Of a stretch of 64,000 nucleotides of DNA, positions 35,606 through 44,726 are shown piece by piece. The stretch's first letter is position 1, and every line of letters starts with the position of its first letter. The notes under the pieces are model-generated. The model was not told the origin of the DNA. It saw only the letters and a program-made list of their open reading frames with translations, and ran no database searches. The stretch spans positions 202-64,201 of the forward strand of contig NZ_JRFC01000038.1 of the NCBI RefSeq assembly GCF_000769075.1. The letters run 5' to 3'. A program made the translations under genes and the position numbers. This DNA is from Porphyromonas sp. COT-290 OH3588. GTDB lineage: Bacteria > Bacteroidota > Bacteroidia > Bacteroidales > Porphyromonadaceae.

Positions 35606-37570
35606 TTATTTGTTGATGGGGTTCATATTCTCGTATTTCTGTTTTGCCTCCTCTAGCAGGCTAAGCGAGCGAATGATCTCGCCGACGCTCATCGCCAACG
35701 AGATAGCGCCACGCCCTGTATGTGGAGGATTGCCATCGAAGAGCTCACTAATCGTACCTACGCCGTGCTCGTGTACCTCCTCTTCCATACCGATGAGGGT
35801 GCGCTCGATATACGATAGAGCCCCACGGCCATAGATTTTGAGGTAGGCCTCGAAGTAAGCCCCCAATAGCCACGACCAAACCGAACCGTTGTAGTAGGAT
35901 AACTCTCGCTCATGCTGCGATCCGCTACATCTGGCTCGGTAACCCTCGCTCTTGGGGCTAAGAGTACGTAGCCCCTTGGGCGTGCGTAGCTCTCGGGTCA
36001 CAATCTCCACGACACTACGCTGCACTGCACGGGGCAGAGGGGTATAGGGTAGCGACACAGCGAAGATCATATTGGGTCGGACGCTCCAGTCCTTGGCGGC
36101 TTGATGAGTAACGTAGTCGAAGAGGTAGCCGTGCTCATTGACGAAAATGGCATTGAAGTTGCGCTCTATGCGCTCACGCAAGATGTCCAGCTCGGTATTC
36201 CACTCTTGCGGCCTTAGCTCTCGATAGAAAAGCAGAGCATTGTACCATAGAGCATTGAGCTCGACTAGATACCCCTCTCTCTGGATAACCGCCAACCCAT
36301 TGAGCTTGGCGTCCATCCAGCTGATAGGGCGACCCTTGGCATAGACATAGAGTAGCCCTGTATCCTCTAGATGCATCTGACTATGCGTATTGCTCATATA
36401 GTACTGGACAAGGCGACTAATAAAAGCTCCATATAGCCTACGAGCCTCATCTCGCCCATAGACTCGGGCGAACTGCTGTACGCACCACACGGCCCACAGC
36501 CCTACATCGGGGTCGGAGAGATGGGTCAGCAGAGGCGAGGCATGCCTACCACTCATGAAGTCATCGAGGTCTGGGATCACCGTGTCCATGATGCGATAGT
36601 AACGCTCTGGAGCACCTGCGTATATCGAGCAGCCGGGAAGCGCCACAAATAAATCTCTAGCACGCACACCAAACCAAGGATAACCAGCCAGCAAGTAGCC
36701 GTCCTGCTCATTGGGGCGGTAGTAGAACTGCTGCGCCGAGCTAAGCAGACAGGAGCGGAAGTCTAGGCGAGGGATACGCACCTCAAGCTCCTTAGCGAAC
36801 ATCTCGGGGAGGAGTGCTGGATCCACCTCCTCTATCCCTGCGGAGAAATAGACGGGTTGATCCTTCTCTATGACACACTCGAAATAGCCGGGTACATACA
36901 GATCCTCGGTGTGCTCATAGCCTCGCTCACGTTCTTTGTGGTAGAGGATATTTTCATTCCAGTGTGGAGCATAATGAAACTCATTCTCTTTGGAGAGTTG
37001 CATACACAGCCTCGGGTATCCGGGGTATAGACAAATCGCCTGCCCATGGCGTAGCGCATGGAGCGTGCCGTCAATCTGCTCATTGCGATGTGTGAGCATC
37101 TTGACATCTCTGAAGGCCAAGAGTGGTGAGAAGCGCAAGCTCGTCTTACTGTGTGCCTCCAGCAGAGTAAACTTGAAGATGATGCGATGCTCATAGTGGC
37201 AAAGGAAGAACTCTCGCTTGAGAATTACCCCCCCCACTCGGTAGGTCGTAGAGGAAGCGACATCGACATTGTACTCTCTGATGTACTTGTGACCAAGAGG
37301 ACTAAAGACGTCGCCTCGATACTCATGCACTGCTATATTGAAGGGCACGCCATGCTGCACAATGGATAAATCTAGCGAAGAGAGCAAAACGTGGTTGTTG
37401 GGGCTTAGCTCTGGTATTGGGATAACTAGTGCGCCATGATATTTGCGTGTATTGCAACCCACGATACTTGAGCAACAGTATGCCCCCATACGGTTTGTGC
37501 GGATATACTCCCTCTGCAGAGATTCGTCCAGATTAGACATCAAGCGTCTATCAAATTTTAGATAGCTCAT
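35606..37570 (-). CDS. Glycogen debranching enzyme (GH133 type)
   Basis: The 654-residue product has an N-terminal GDE-type beta-domain (about 1-230; EYIRTNRMGAYCCSSIVGC and NTRKYHGALV at 40-50) and an (alpha/alpha)6 barrel (about 280-640) with DLFVALPG, LNGLAVIQREGYLVELNALWYN and SYYNGSVWSWLLGAYF. This is the amylo-alpha-1,6-glucosidase layout, which cuts branch points of glycogen. No signal peptide is seen, so it acts in the cytoplasm. It is the first gene of the operon debranching enzyme - GT4 enzyme - GH57. No TAnnTTTG box was found upstream. Confidence 0.9.
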   Translation of the reverse strand: MSYLKFDRRLMSNLDESLQREYIRTNRMGAYCCSSIVGCNTRKYHGALVIPIPELSPNNHVLLSSLDLSIVQHGVPFNIAVHEYRGDVFSPLGHKYIREYNVDVASSTTYRVGGVILKREFFLCHYEHRIIFKFTLLEAHSKTSLRFSPLLAFRDVKMLTHRNEQIDGTLHALRHGQAICLYPGYPRLCMQLSKENEFHYAPHWNENILYHKERERGYEHTEDLYVPGYFECVIEKDQPVYFSAGIEEVDPALLPEMFAKELEVRIPRLDFRSCLLSSAQQFYYRPNEQDGYLLAGYPWFGVRARDLFVALPGCSIYAGAPERYYRIMDTVIPDLDDFMSGRHASPLLTHLSDPDVGLWAVWCVQQFARVYGRDEARRLYGAFISRLVQYYMSNTHSQMHLEDTGLLYVYAKGRPISWMDAKLNGLAVIQREGYLVELNALWYNALLFYRELRPQEWNTELDILRERIERNFNAIFVNEHGYLFDYVTHQAAKDWSVRPNMIFAVSLPYTPLPRAVQRSVVEIVTRELRTPKGLRTLSPKSEGYRARCSGSQHERELSYYNGSVWSWLLGAYFEAYLKIYGRGALSYIERTLIGMEEEVHEHGVGTISELFDGNPPHTGRGAISLAMSVGEIIRSLSLLEEAKQKYENMNPINK

Positions 37571-37989
37571 AATCTGTGTTTGATCTAATAAGATACGCCA
37601 GAGGCCCTCGAGCGATTGATGGATCTGATGTTTCTTGAGCCTCTTAGCTTTATTTTCGTGCTAAGTTACGATTATTACTTGACAACTCCTATAATTCTTT
37701 TGACTGAAAATTAAACTTTATTACAAGGGGCTGCACCAAAATTCGCTCTTGACCCAATCAACCATCAAATCCTGCCAGAGCACATCAATCACATGGGTTA
37801 TCTAAGCACCTGTGTCCTAATCTATTTTATCTATCGACTATGCTAGATACATCAGCACACATCAAGGCACGAAGAGCTAAGGTAGCAACTGGCGAAAGGC
37901 TATGTCTACATTACCCAATCCCTCCAGCCAACGAATACTATTGCTAGACAATGATGCAAGCAGACCTCGCTCATTCGCCTACATCTTCG
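37571..37989. other. Spacer with a broken hairpin remnant
   Basis: About 420 bases. AGGGGCTGCACCAAA (37726-37740) matches one arm of the terminator hairpins at 13.2, 21.1 and 32.9 kb, but its partner arm is missing. No gene is recognised. Confidence 0.4.
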
Positions 37990-38335
37990 TTAAATATTGC
38001 AAAAGAATTAGCTTCAAATTTGCATAAGGAATAGGCCATTTATAAAAGTCGTCGGAATACCTACCTTAAATTGAAGGACTAATTGGGTACAATCCGTGGA
38101 CTAATTCGCCAAGATGCACCCACCAATCCTCAAGGATTAATGGGAAGAAATATCCCGAAACACACCACAAACGAATAAAAACCACTAAAGAACAGATACA
38201 AATATCTAGCTATAAACCAATTAAGAAAACCTCGTTTTAGGCGGTCGTTTTCGTTTATCTGGGAGCAGGAGCCAAAACGAGGTCGGACTCAATCTAGAGC
38301 CTCCTAGAGGGCAAATACGAGGTTCAATCTTTTTT
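37990..38335 (+). repeat. Intergenic repeat family, copy 3
   Basis: Landmarks: CGTTAAATATTGCAAAAGAA (37988-38007), ATTGAAGGACTAATT (38071-38085), GGATTAATGGGAAGAAA (38133-38149), ACCTCGTTTTAGGCGGT with a T run, and the tail GAGCCTCCTAGAGGGC AAATACGAGG (38302-38327). It ends some 140 bases before the -7 box of the next gene. Confidence 0.65.
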
Positions 38336-38475
38336 TGCACTCAAGGAATGAAACAAGCTCAACCTTACCCCGAAATCGTAAAGAAAATACAAAAACCTAC
38401 CCACCACCTTTAATTACCCTCACGACAACCTCAATAAATACTACCAACCATGCAGAGTACTTGTCCAATCTACCG

Positions 38476-38483
38476 TACATTTG
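38476..38483 (+). promoter_or_regulatory. -7 box (TACATTTG) for the DUF4954 gene
   Basis: Exact TAnnTTTG. It places the transcript start near 38490 and so rules out the longer reading frame that begins at 38335. Confidence 0.55.
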
Positions 38484-38532
38484 TCAGCATGAAACTGTCT
38501 GCTGCTCTCAGCAGCCTAACCCAAACAAATCT

Positions 38533-40533
38533 ATGATGAAGTATTATACCGAGCGCTATCAGCCTCTAACGCCAACCCAAATACTAGATCTCGAGCGCAA
38601 TGGCTGCCGATGCAGCGATTGGTCACGTGTCCTAGTGAGCGATGGCTTCGAAACCAACCGCTGCCGTGATGTACATTTCTCAGGAGATGTCTGGCTCTCA
38701 CGCCTAGACAGCCAGATCAAGCTTGCAGGAGGAGTCTGCAAACCCGCTGGCATCTACCACGCCCACCTACACAACTGTAGCATAGGCCCCAACGTCTTGA
38801 TAGAGCGCATACATGAGTATATATCGGGGTACAACATAGGCGAGGGGGCCACGATCGTCAATGTAGATCGGCTCTTTGTCAGTGGCAAGACCAGCTTCGG
38901 CAATGGTCTTGGTGTGGAGGTGCTCAACGAAACTGGCGGACGAGAGGTTTGGATCTCGCACAATCTATCGGCACAAGTGGCCTATCTAATGGCATTCTAT
39001 CGCCACGATACACAGCTTATTGAGAGGCTTAGACAGCTCTCACAGAGAGAAGCCGAGACACACACGAGCGATAGGGGTGAGGTAGGAGCGCATGCCCTAG
39101 TGCGCTGTGTACGCAACATAGAAAATGTCAATATCGGCGCATACGCCCATATCGAGGGAGCTTCTCATCTACGAGAGGGTACAGTCATCAGCACTAGAGA
39201 GGCTCCCGTACATATAGGCTACAATGTCAGCTGCATCAACTTCATCATTCTCTCCGGTAGCCGTATCCTAGACGGAGCTACGATCAGCAACTGCCTACTC
39301 GGTCAAGGTTCTAGACTTAGCCACCTCTTCTCAGCTCACGACTCGCTCTTTTTCGCCAACTGCCAAGGAGAGAACGGTGAGGCTTGCGCCGTCTTCGCAG
39401 GCCCCTACACCGTCAGTATGCACAAGTCTAGCCTGCTTATCGCTGGCTACTACTCCTTTCTGAACGCAGGCAGTGGCTCCAACCAAAGCAATCATCTCTA
39501 CAAGCTCGGGCCGATACATCAGGGTATCGTGGAGCGAGGCTCCAAAACTACTAGCGACTCATATATTCTCTGGCCTTCACATATTGGGCCATTTACACTA
39601 GTGATGGGGCGACATGTAGATCACGTAGATAGCTCAGACTTCCCATTCTCTTACCTCATCGAGGACCACAACGAAACCTTTCTAGTCCCGGGCGTAAACC
39701 TACGAAGCGTAGGCACGATACGTGATGCCAAGAAATGGCCAGAGCGAGATCGGCGCACCGACAGCCACAAGCTAGATAATATCAACTTCAACCTGCTTAG
39801 CCCCTATACCGTAGGCAAGATGCTCAAGGCTCATCGACAACTCTCGGAGCTAAGCCAGCTACTAGGCAACACCGAAGACCATAAGATCGCTTACCGCAAT
39901 ATGCGCATCCGCCAGCGAGCTCTCGAGCGGGGCATCAGACTATACGGCATCGCCATCGTCAAGTTCCTCGGCAACTCTGTGATCCATCGACTGCGCAACT
40001 GCCCATGCAGGAGCGATGCAGAGGTGCGTGCGCACCTACTTCCCCAAAATGAGCGTGGCCTCGGTCGTTGGATAGACCTATGCGGTATGCTTGTCCCCCA
40101 GAGAGAAATAGAGCAAACGATAGAGGCCATCAAGGCAGGGCAGATCGCCAGCCTCGACGAGCTCAACGCCACACTATCTAGTCTACATCAAGAGTACTAC
40201 GACCTTGAGTGGCCGTGGGCCTATCGGGAGATGCTTGAGTGGTTCGGCTTAGAGGCCGACAAGATTACTCGTGAGGATATTAGACGCATTGTAGACGAAT
40301 GGGAGAGCAGTGTAGTAGAGCTTGATCAGATGCTCTACGAAGATGCGAAGAAGGAGTTTGCCATGAGTATCAAAGTAGGCTTTGGGCTAGCGGCAGGTGC
40401 AGATACCCGAGAAGCAGACTTCGAGTGCGTGCGAGGAGGATTCGACACCAATCCATTTGTCCTAAGCGTATTGGAGCACATCAAGACGAAACAAACCCTA
40501 GCAGACAGCATACGAGAGCGCCTCGGTGTATGA
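38533..40533 (+). CDS. DUF4954 family protein with left-handed beta-helix
   Basis: The 666-residue product resembles DUF4954 proteins of Bacteroidetes, whose function is unknown. The middle (about 70-360) shows hexapeptide-like turns (for example VNIGAYAHIEGASHLREGT; ISNCLLGQGSRLSHLF), indicating a left-handed parallel beta-helix as in acyl- and nucleotidyl-transferases that use UDP-sugars or acyl-CoA. The C-terminal third is helical and charged. The start is chosen at 38533 (MMKYYTERYQPLTPTQ) by the family-like N-terminus and the -7 box; ATG 38536 is equally possible. It is a lone transcript. A sugar- or nucleotide-binding role is inferred. Confidence 0.7.
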   Translation: MMKYYTERYQPLTPTQILDLERNGCRCSDWSRVLVSDGFETNRCRDVHFSGDVWLSRLDSQIKLAGGVCKPAGIYHAHLHNCSIGPNVLIERIHEYISGYNIGEGATIVNVDRLFVSGKTSFGNGLGVEVLNETGGREVWISHNLSAQVAYLMAFYRHDTQLIERLRQLSQREAETHTSDRGEVGAHALVRCVRNIENVNIGAYAHIEGASHLREGTVISTREAPVHIGYNVSCINFIILSGSRILDGATISNCLLGQGSRLSHLFSAHDSLFFANCQGENGEACAVFAGPYTVSMHKSSLLIAGYYSFLNAGSGSNQSNHLYKLGPIHQGIVERGSKTTSDSYILWPSHIGPFTLVMGRHVDHVDSSDFPFSYLIEDHNETFLVPGVNLRSVGTIRDAKKWPERDRRTDSHKLDNINFNLLSPYTVGKMLKAHRQLSELSQLLGNTEDHKIAYRNMRIRQRALERGIRLYGIAIVKFLGNSVIHRLRNCPCRSDAEVRAHLLPQNERGLGRWIDLCGMLVPQREIEQTIEAIKAGQIASLDELNATLSSLHQEYYDLEWPWAYREMLEWFGLEADKITREDIRRIVDEWESSVVELDQMLYEDAKKEFAMSIKVGFGLAAGADTREADFECVRGGFDTNPFVLSVLEHIKTKQTLADSIRERLGV

Positions 40534-40652
40534 CAGAGTTTTTGCTTCTCTCCAACCCTCATCGGTCGGGCCTCTGTGGTGTAATTGGCTAGAGTACGAC
40601 TAACATTATTAATTAAACCGATAAATCCACCACCGAGTAACTAAATGTTTTG

Positions 40653-40660
40653 TATATTTG
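40653..40660 (+). promoter_or_regulatory. -7 box (TATATTTG) for the galactose operon
   Basis: Exact TAnnTTTG, about 70 bases upstream of galM. Confidence 0.55.
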
Positions 40661-40727
40661 AACCGCAATTTTGAGCACTCGTACTCTTGACAGAGCTCGA
40701 ATACCTAACCGAAATAAATAAAACGCA

Positions 40728-41795
40728 ATGGCTAACAATAAAGCAAACCTAAAGGCAGAGGCTTTCGCCTCCGTAGTAGATGGCAGAGATGTTCGTCTGG
40801 TTTCTCTTGTCAATAAGCAAGGGGCAGAGGCACATTTCATCAATCAGGGAGCTAAACTGGTTTCTCTGGTAGTGCCAAGTAAACAAGGCTGGGTAGATGT
40901 GGTGATCGGGCATGACAGTACAGCCGACTACCTCTCTAGCGAAGAGGCTTATTTCGGAGCAATATGCGGTAGATATGCCAACCGCATCGCCCATGGCAAG
41001 TTTGCCATTGACGGCCAAGAGTATAGTCTAGCCATCAACAATGGGCCAAATGCACTGCATGGAGGGCTCAAGGGCTTCAACTCTGTCGTTTGGGACATCG
41101 TGGAGCAAGAGGCCAATCGTGTCGTGATGACCTACACCTCACCCGACGGCGAGGAGGGCTATCCCGGAGAGCTTGCCGTACAGGTGACCTACACGCTCAC
41201 GGACGACAACGAGCTCTCGATCGACTACGAGGCTACGACCACCAAACCCACCGTACTCAACCTAACCAATCACGCCTACTTCAACCTCTCGGGCGACGGT
41301 GATGCTAGCGTACACGACCATACCCTAGAGATCAATGCCAAGGAGTATCTGCCCACCGACGACACGGCTATCCCATACGGCAAACCAGAGGCAGTCGAGG
41401 GGACGCCATTCGACTTCCGCACACCTCACCTCATCGGCGAGCGCATCGATACACCTATCGACCAGCTTACTTGGGCACGTGGCTACGACCATACCTTCAT
41501 ATTGGACAAGCCTCTAGGCAAGCTCGGCTTCGCAGCTCGCTGCTCTTCACCCAAGACTGGGGTAGTGATGGAGGTCTACACCGACCAACCGGGGGTACAG
41601 CTCTACACGGGCAACTGGATGAGTGGCAATATGCGAGGCAAACATGACGCTCGCTACCCAGCTCGTGCGGCTCTCTGTCTGGAAACACAGCATTACCCCG
41701 ATAGCCCCAACCGCCCAGAGTATCCCTCAACCCGCCTCAACCCGGGAGAACGCTTCCGCTCGACAACTGTATTCGCGTTCTCTTGTAAAGGGTAA
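40728..41795 (+). CDS. galM: Galactose mutarotase (aldose 1-epimerase)
   Basis: The enzyme interconverts the alpha and beta anomers of galactose or glucose, preparing galactose for the kinase. The 355-residue product has the family motifs GAICGRYANRIAHGKF, NNGPNALHGGLKGF and the catalytic histidine in LTNHAYFNLSG, plus the C-terminal glutamate region ALCLETQHYPDSPN. The usual length is about 340-380. It leads the operon and is followed at 54 bases by the transporter gene. Confidence 0.95.
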   Translation: MANNKANLKAEAFASVVDGRDVRLVSLVNKQGAEAHFINQGAKLVSLVVPSKQGWVDVVIGHDSTADYLSSEEAYFGAICGRYANRIAHGKFAIDGQEYSLAINNGPNALHGGLKGFNSVVWDIVEQEANRVVMTYTSPDGEEGYPGELAVQVTYTLTDDNELSIDYEATTTKPTVLNLTNHAYFNLSGDGDASVHDHTLEINAKEYLPTDDTAIPYGKPEAVEGTPFDFRTPHLIGERIDTPIDQLTWARGYDHTFILDKPLGKLGFAARCSSPKTGVVMEVYTDQPGVQLYTGNWMSGNMRGKHDARYPARAALCLETQHYPDSPNRPEYPSTRLNPGERFRSTTVFAFSCKG

Positions 41796-41849
41796 GGCTT
41801 ATATAAGGAAGAGAAATATAAGATCAACAACTTTAATAGACTCAAACAA

Positions 41850-43157
41850 ATGAATCAAGTAAAACAGCAGCAGAGCTACCTCATGCCGTTTATCATCATG
41901 GTGGTGCTCATGTCGCTGATTGGGTTGATTACGAACCTCAATCAGCAGTTCCAAGGGCCTATGCAAGCGGCCTATCTGATTAAGGGCGGTAGCATGACCA
42001 CGACACTAACCAACATGCTCAACTTCTCGTTCTTCCTTGCCTATCTAGTGATGGGTCCTTTTACCAATCGCTACATTGACAAGAATGGCTACAAGAAGTC
42101 GCTCGTTTTCGGCCTATTCATCCTCATTGCAGCCTTCGGTCTGTACGAGCTGTCGGCCTATGTATTTGAGACATTCGACAAGCCTCACTTCGAAGGTGTA
42201 ATCGCAGAGGCTAAGGCTGCAGGCGATGCTTTCGTTTACACTGGAGCAGTAGAGGTGCCTAAGGCATACTACGTATTCCTAGTGGCTGCATTCGTGGCTG
42301 GTACTGCTCTGACGTATCTGCAGGCTGTGGTGAATCCATATCTCGTGGCTTGCGACGTTAAGGGAACATCTGCTGTACAGCGCCAGAGCATCGCAGGAGC
42401 TGGTAACTCTCTGATGACGACCATTGGCCCTCTATTCGTAGCCTATGTGATCTTCCAGCAGAAGAGTGGTCTAGACATCAACATCACTTCTCTCTACGTC
42501 CCCATCCTCGCTCTGATCGCACTCGTGGCTCTGATCATCGTAGCCCTTGGCAAGATCCATCTGCCCAGTATCGCTAGCGCCGAGAAGAAGGAAGGCGAAG
42601 TACTTGAGAAGAGCGTTTGGAGCTTCTCTCACCTCGCCCTTGGTGTGGTAGCTATCTTCATGTATGTAGGTGTAGAGGTAGCCGTTGGTGCCAACATCAC
42701 ACTCTACGCCAAGGATAGCGGATTCGACGTATCTACTGCTGCTACGATGACCTCTCTCTACTGGGGTGGTCTGCTCGTAGGACGTCTACTTGGTAGCTTC
42801 CTTAGCAAGATCAGCGCCAATACACAGCTCGTGGTAACCTCTGCAGCTGCCGGGATCCTTGTGGCTGCTGGTATGGTGACGAATAACCCTTGGATTATGG
42901 TTGGTGCTGGACTCTTCCACTCAATCATGTGGCCTGCCATCTTCTCGCTCGCTATCGACAAGCTCGGCAAATACACCTCTGCTGGTACTGGAGCGCTGAT
43001 GATGGGTGTAGTCGGTGGCGCTGTCCTACCTCTCGTACAGGCTGTAGCTGTAGACTTCATCGGTGGCTGGCAGTGGACTTGGGCGATCGTAGTAGTTGGC
43101 GAAATCTATCTGCTCTACTACGCTCTAGTAGGTTACAAGGTAAAGCAACTGCCTTAG
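41850..43157 (+). CDS. MFS sugar transporter (glucose/galactose type, FucP family)
   Basis: A 435-residue, twelve-segment major facilitator of the FucP/GluP type, a proton-driven sugar importer in the inner membrane. Characteristic stretches are GLITNLNQQFQGPMQAAY, FSFFLAYLVMGPFTNRYIDKNGYK, GTALTYLQAVVNPYL and GAGNSLMTTIGPLF. The place between galM and galK indicates galactose (or glucose/galactose) as substrate. A 23-bp hairpin lies between its stop and galK. Confidence 0.92.
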   Translation: MNQVKQQQSYLMPFIIMVVLMSLIGLITNLNQQFQGPMQAAYLIKGGSMTTTLTNMLNFSFFLAYLVMGPFTNRYIDKNGYKKSLVFGLFILIAAFGLYELSAYVFETFDKPHFEGVIAEAKAAGDAFVYTGAVEVPKAYYVFLVAAFVAGTALTYLQAVVNPYLVACDVKGTSAVQRQSIAGAGNSLMTTIGPLFVAYVIFQQKSGLDINITSLYVPILALIALVALIIVALGKIHLPSIASAEKKEGEVLEKSVWSFSHLALGVVAIFMYVGVEVAVGANITLYAKDSGFDVSTAATMTSLYWGGLLVGRLLGSFLSKISANTQLVVTSAAAGILVAAGMVTNNPWIMVGAGLFHSIMWPAIFSLAIDKLGKYTSAGTGALMMGVVGGAVLPLVQAVAVDFIGGWQWTWAIVVVGEIYLLYYALVGYKVKQLP

Positions 43158-43181
43158 TGCTCGATTGACCAAAAACAAATC

Positions 43182-43230
43182 AAGTAAGCTGGCGAATGGC
43201 TGAGTCGCTCAGCCATTCGCCAGCTTACTT
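43182..43230 (+). terminator. 23-bp perfect hairpin inside the gal operon
   Basis: 43182-43204 and 43208-43230 are perfect reverse complements with a 3-base loop (TCG). Only TTCGAT follows, without a long T run, and galK begins 36 bases downstream. It could be a partial terminator, an mRNA-stability hairpin or an attenuator that sets the amount of GalK relative to the transporter; which is not known. Confidence 0.6.
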
Positions 43231-43266
43231 TTCGATAAACCGCAAACAACTTAAAAGAACAATCAA

Positions 43267-44415
43267 ATGGATACAGCAAAGATTAGAAGCAAATTCGCCG
43301 AGCTATATGGCGAGGCTGGCGTTCTCTACACCTCACCCGGTCGCATCAACCTAATCGGTGAACACACTGACTACAATGGTGCATTCGTATTCCCCGGTGC
43401 CGTAGACAAGGCTATGTATGCCGAGATTCGCCTCAATGGCACAGATAAGATTCGTGCATACGCCCTAGACCTAGGCGAGAGCGCAGAATTCGGTCTCGAG
43501 GAGTCTGATGCTCCCGAGCAGAGCTGGGCACGCTACGTCTTCGGTGTAGCGCGTGAGATTCAGAAGCGTGGACACAAGATCGGAGGCTTCGACACTGTAT
43601 TTGCTGGGGATGTGCCTCTAGGAGCAGGTATGAGCTCGTCGGCAGCGCTAGAGAGCACGTTCGCTTTTGCGCTCAATGAGCTATTCAACCTTGGCATCGA
43701 CAAGTTTGAGCTTGCTAAGATTGGTCAGGCTACCGAGCACAACTATGTAGGCGTGAAGTGCGGTATCATGGACCAGTTCGCCTCTGTCTTCGGCAAGGAA
43801 GGCCATCTCATTCGTCTAGACTGCAAGAGCCTTGAGTACGAATACTTCCCATTCAAGCCCGTTGGCTACCGTCTGCTACTTGTAGACTCTGTGGTCAAGC
43901 ACGAGCTTGCCAGCTCTGCCTACAACAAGCGTCGTGAGAGCTGCGAGGCTGCTGTAGCCGCTATCGCCAAGCGTTACCCCGAGGTGAAGTTCCTGCGTGA
44001 CGCCTCTATGGCTCAGCTTGACGAAGTGAAGGGCGAAATCTCTGCCGAAGACTACATGCGTTCGGAGTATGTGATCGGCGAAGTGCAGCGTGTACTAGAC
44101 GTATGTGCTGCTCTAGAGCGTGGCGACTACGAAACGGTAGGACAGAAGATGTACGAAACGCACCACGGCATGAGCAAGCTCTACGAGGTAAGCTGTGAGG
44201 AGCTTGACTTCCTCAACGACCTTGCCAAGGAGATGGGCGTAACAGGCTCTCGTGTAATGGGTGGTGGCTTCGGTGGCTGTACGATCAACCTAGTCAAAGA
44301 CGAGCTGTACGATAAGTTCAAAGCCGAGGCTAAGACTCGCTATATGGCCAAGTATGGCAGAGAGCCTAAGTTTTACGACGTAGTGATCTCCGACGGAGCA
44401 CGTCGTCTAGGCTAG
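43267..44415 (+). CDS. galK: Galactokinase
   Basis: The enzyme phosphorylates galactose with ATP, the first step of the Leloir pathway. The 382-residue GHMP kinase has the galactokinase signature PGRINLIGEHTDYNG (24-38), the phosphate loop PLGAGMSSSAALE and the third motif VMGGGFGGC. Length and motif order are normal. galT and galE are not beside it, so the rest of the pathway must be elsewhere. It is the last gene of the operon. Confidence 0.97.
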   Translation: MDTAKIRSKFAELYGEAGVLYTSPGRINLIGEHTDYNGAFVFPGAVDKAMYAEIRLNGTDKIRAYALDLGESAEFGLEESDAPEQSWARYVFGVAREIQKRGHKIGGFDTVFAGDVPLGAGMSSSAALESTFAFALNELFNLGIDKFELAKIGQATEHNYVGVKCGIMDQFASVFGKEGHLIRLDCKSLEYEYFPFKPVGYRLLLVDSVVKHELASSAYNKRRESCEAAVAAIAKRYPEVKFLRDASMAQLDEVKGEISAEDYMRSEYVIGEVQRVLDVCAALERGDYETVGQKMYETHHGMSKLYEVSCEELDFLNDLAKEMGVTGSRVMGGGFGGCTINLVKDELYDKFKAEAKTRYMAKYGREPKFYDVVISDGARRLG

Positions 44416-44439
44416 AATAGCCGAGGACTTATCCTCCAT

Positions 44440-44502
44440 AGAGAGGCCACACATCAGGCTCAATCAATAGTGATTGAGCTTGGCGTGTGGCGCTCTCTTT
44501 TT
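44440..44502 (+). terminator. Large terminator hairpin after galK
   Basis: A long stem-loop whose arms (44440-44466 and about 44471-44498) pair over most of their length, with GCTCAATCA and TGATTGAGC near the loop and AGAGA/TCTCT at the base, followed by TTTTT. The next 220 bases hold no recognised signal. Confidence 0.8.
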
Positions 44503-44726
44503 GAGTTTGCACTTACTCTCCTACGAGCTTCTGCGATCGTCGTGGACTATCAGTCAGAGAGTAAGGCTTGGTTGATCGGAGAGTGGGCAGCTTGACCTGA
44601 CTAACAAGTACATAAAGCGTCTACAGATGCACAAACAGACCAAGGTCATTTACTCGAGACAGTTCTTATTTTATGGATTTTATTACCTTTATAGCCTAAA
44701 TTACTTAAGATAGATTATTGCAATAG

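Noticed and set aside
38335-38532. N-terminal extension of the DUF4954 gene
   Set aside because: A -7 box lies inside it at 38476-38483 and the composition is low-complexity (Thr/Asn/Pro); the family start is at 38533-38536.
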